A stretch of 48,699 nucleotides of DNA from Pirellulales bacterium (GTDB lineage Bacteria; Planctomycetota; Planctomycetia; Pirellulales; JAEUIK01), in contig JAIBBY010000039.1 in assembly GCA_019694455.1 (NCBI GenBank), positions 1 through 48,699 of the forward strand, in the 5' to 3' direction. Each line of letters opens with the position of its first letter. Positions within the stretch are counted from its first letter, which is position 1. Shown here in pieces: positions 47,126-48,699 of this stretch. Made by a program: the position numbers and the translations under genes. Below the pieces are notes generated by a model. That model ran no database searches. It was not told the DNA's origin and worked only from the letters and a program-made list of their open reading frames with translations.

Positions 47126-48475
47126 CTAGACCATGATGCCCGGCAACGTTTTGCCGCCATCAACAATCTCAATCGGTCGATTACCTGGCGCCATGAGCTC
47201 CTTGTCGGCGATGATGCCGAGCAAGTAATAGGCGGTGGTCGCCAAATCGGCCGGCAACACCGGGTCCTTTTCAGGCTCACTGGCAGTGGCGTTCGACGCG
47301 CCAAAGACGATGCCGGGTTTGGTTCCGCCGCCGGCAAGTACCACGCTGAACACTTTGGGCCAATGATCGCGACCAGCGTCGCGATTGACTTTGGGGGTGC
47401 GCCCAAACTCGGACGAGACCATGACCAGTGTTTCGGACAGCAAACCGGAGCGATCCAGATCTCGAATGAGGGTCGCGAATGCTTGATCAAATGCGGGCAT
47501 TTGACTGCGCATGCCGCCAGCGATGCCCGTGTGCATGTCCCAACTACCATAGGTCAACGTCACGCAGCGGACGCCGGCAGCCACCAGGCGGCGGGCCATC
47601 AGCATGCGTTGTCCCGCGTCGTGGCGGCCATACTCGTCGCGAATCGCGGCCGGCTCAGCCTCGATATTGAAGGCCTCGCGCGCTTGTTGCGAACTGATCA
47701 GGCTGTAGGCGCGATCATAGAATGTGTCCATCGCCTTGAGCGAATCCGATTTCTCCTTGGTGCGGAAGTAGTCGTTGACTGCTTCCAGCGCGCTGCGGCG
47801 CCGCGTAAATCGCGCCTCGTCGACGCCGTTGGGGAGATTCAGGTCGAGCACGCGAAAGCCGGCAGCCGCAGGATCGGATCCCAAGCTAAATGGCGCGAAT
47901 GACGAGCTGAGGTAGCCGGTGCTGGCGAATTCGTTTGGCACGTTCGGTATGCAGACGTATGGCGGCAAATTGTTCTGAGGACCGAACTCGTGACTGATCA
48001 CGCTGCCGAAACTGGGAAAGACCAAGGCGGGGCTTGGCTTGTAGCCCGTGAACATATTGTGCGTGCCGCGCTCATGCGCGGCTTCGCCATGCGTCATCGA
48101 GCGGATCACGCACAACTTGTCTGCCAACTGCGCTGTCTGCGGCAACGTGTCGCAAAATGGCTCGCCGGGGATTTTGGTCTGAGTCACCCCTAGCTCGCCG
48201 CGATACTCGATGGGCGCGTATGGCTTGGGATCAAACGTTTCCTGGTGGGCAATTCCGCCCGGCAGGAAGATATGAATGATGCTCTTCGCCTTGGCGGGAA
48301 TGCTGTCGTATTGCTTCTGTTCGCCGCGCGCTTCGAGCCGCAGCAAATCGGCCAAGGTAAGTCCCGCCCCAGCGGCGGCGCCCACGGTTAACAGCGTGCG
48401 TCGGCCTAGGCGGTTGCCACCGCAGCGGCTGGCAACCGGGCGCGCATGTTTGTTCTGCATGCCGAGCAAGCGCAT
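47126..48475 (-). CDS. DUF1501 family exported protein (alkaline-phosphatase-like fold)
   Basis: 449 residues. The N-terminus has a twin-arginine-like signal, GRRTLLTVGAAAGAGLTLADLL (residues 24-45), fitting export of a folded protein. The DUF1501 landmarks are GGIAHQETFDPKP (73-85 region), MTHGEAAHERGTHNMFTG, TYGSWDMHTG and SSEFGRTPKVN..GRDHWP; these His/Asp/Glu residues probably bind metal, as in the related sulfatase/alkaline phosphatase fold (inference). AAGGAG eight bases upstream makes the ATG secure. It is the first gene of a four-gene minus-strand operon; the 167-nt gap to the PPC gene could carry an internal promoter. Substrate unknown; sulfated or phosphorylated glycans are possible. 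Upstream, 48476-48699 shows no further gene. Confidence 0.92.
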   Translation of the reverse strand: MRLLGMQNKHARPVASRCGGNRLGRRTLLTVGAAAGAGLTLADLLRLEARGEQKQYDSIPAKAKSIIHIFLPGGIAHQETFDPKPYAPIEYRGELGVTQTKIPGEPFCDTLPQTAQLADKLCVIRSMTHGEAAHERGTHNMFTGYKPSPALVFPSFGSVISHEFGPQNNLPPYVCIPNVPNEFASTGYLSSSFAPFSLGSDPAAAGFRVLDLNLPNGVDEARFTRRRSALEAVNDYFRTKEKSDSLKAMDTFYDRAYSLISSQQAREAFNIEAEPAAIRDEYGRHDAGQRMLMARRLVAAGVRCVTLTYGSWDMHTGIAGGMRSQMPAFDQAFATLIRDLDRSGLLSETLVMVSSEFGRTPKVNRDAGRDHWPKVFSVVLAGGGTKPGIVFGASNATASEPEKDPVLPADLATTAYYLLGIIADKELMAPGNRPIEIVDGGKTLPGIMV

Positions 48476-48699
48476 GACCGTACTCCTTGCAATTATCTCG
48501 GTGCTGGTATGAAAGCCGGAGTTCGCAAACTGGAACTTAAGTGAGCGCTTCGCGGCTCGAAATCAGCAGCCCAGATCGGGAAATGGTGGGTGCGATCACA
48601 CAACCGGATGATCGCGATGCCCGAGCAATGAGCTGCGGATACTTTGGTGGGGCCAGGCTGGTTTTCCAGGGGAGGGACGTAATTTACTTACGTGCGGTC

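Overview
This 48.7 kb window of high-GC chromosomal DNA almost certainly comes from a planctomycete, probably of the Pirellulales type (the order is inference). The evidence is the set of families seen together: DUF1501, PSCyt2/PSD1 (DUF1549/DUF1553), PSCyt1 fused to WD40, PPC-domain protein, DUF1080, DUF1598, DUF4159, DUF6786, exported PQQ-type propellers and an exported Gfo/Idh/MocA protein. About 33 protein genes are supported. No tRNA, rRNA, CRISPR array, transposase or phage gene was found.

Layout. (1) 1-5.1 kb, minus strand: an exported-membrane/SpeE-like/TPR fusion, then an SDR and a CoA-transferase/racemase cut by the window edge. (2) 5.1-8.0 kb, plus: a small secreted protein built of Cys-Cys-Glu-Pro repeats with its own terminator, then a DUF1598 protein. 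(3) 8.0-10.1 kb, minus: ftsH, with a promoter and a terminator-like hairpin squeezed into a short leader. (4) 10.4-16.9 kb, plus: dxr overlapping a long site-2 protease gene with four PDZ-like modules, a HAD phosphatase, speA and a glyoxalase-fold protein. (5) 16.9-19.2 kb, minus: a GT4 glycosyltransferase and an LdhA-type D-lactate dehydrogenase. (6) 19.2-28.9 kb, plus: HAD, cNMP-patatin protein, DUF6786, GNAT, PQQ propeller with a coupled HEAT-like protein, ABM monooxygenase, cysK and DUF1080. (7) 28.9-33.0 kb, minus: two-domain DUF4159 protein, LRR lipoprotein and Gfo/Idh/MocA protein. (8) 33.2-39.6 kb, plus: a Bat-like cluster, moxR-DUF58-batA-VWA/GATase. (9) 39.9-40.1 kb: a 71-residue orphan with a textbook terminator. 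(10) 40.2-48.5 kb, minus: an exported operon DUF1501-PPC-PSCyt2/PSD1-PSCyt1/WD40.

How they work together. Two divergent units around 33.1 kb (DUF4159/LRR and MoxR/DUF58/BatA/VWA) form one locus that likely acts at the cell envelope. MoxR ATPases are chaperone-like partners of VWA proteins. The last operon puts four exported proteins together, including two cytochrome-like proteins with different haem motifs (CX4CH plus CXXCH, and CXXCH). It is the best candidate here for an undescribed multi-protein extracytoplasmic system, although its domain families are known in planctomycetes. FtsH, the site-2 protease and the Cys-rich secreted protein also point to envelope maintenance. The rest is ordinary metabolism: isoprenoid (dxr), polyamine (speA), cysteine (cysK) and fermentation (ldhA-like).
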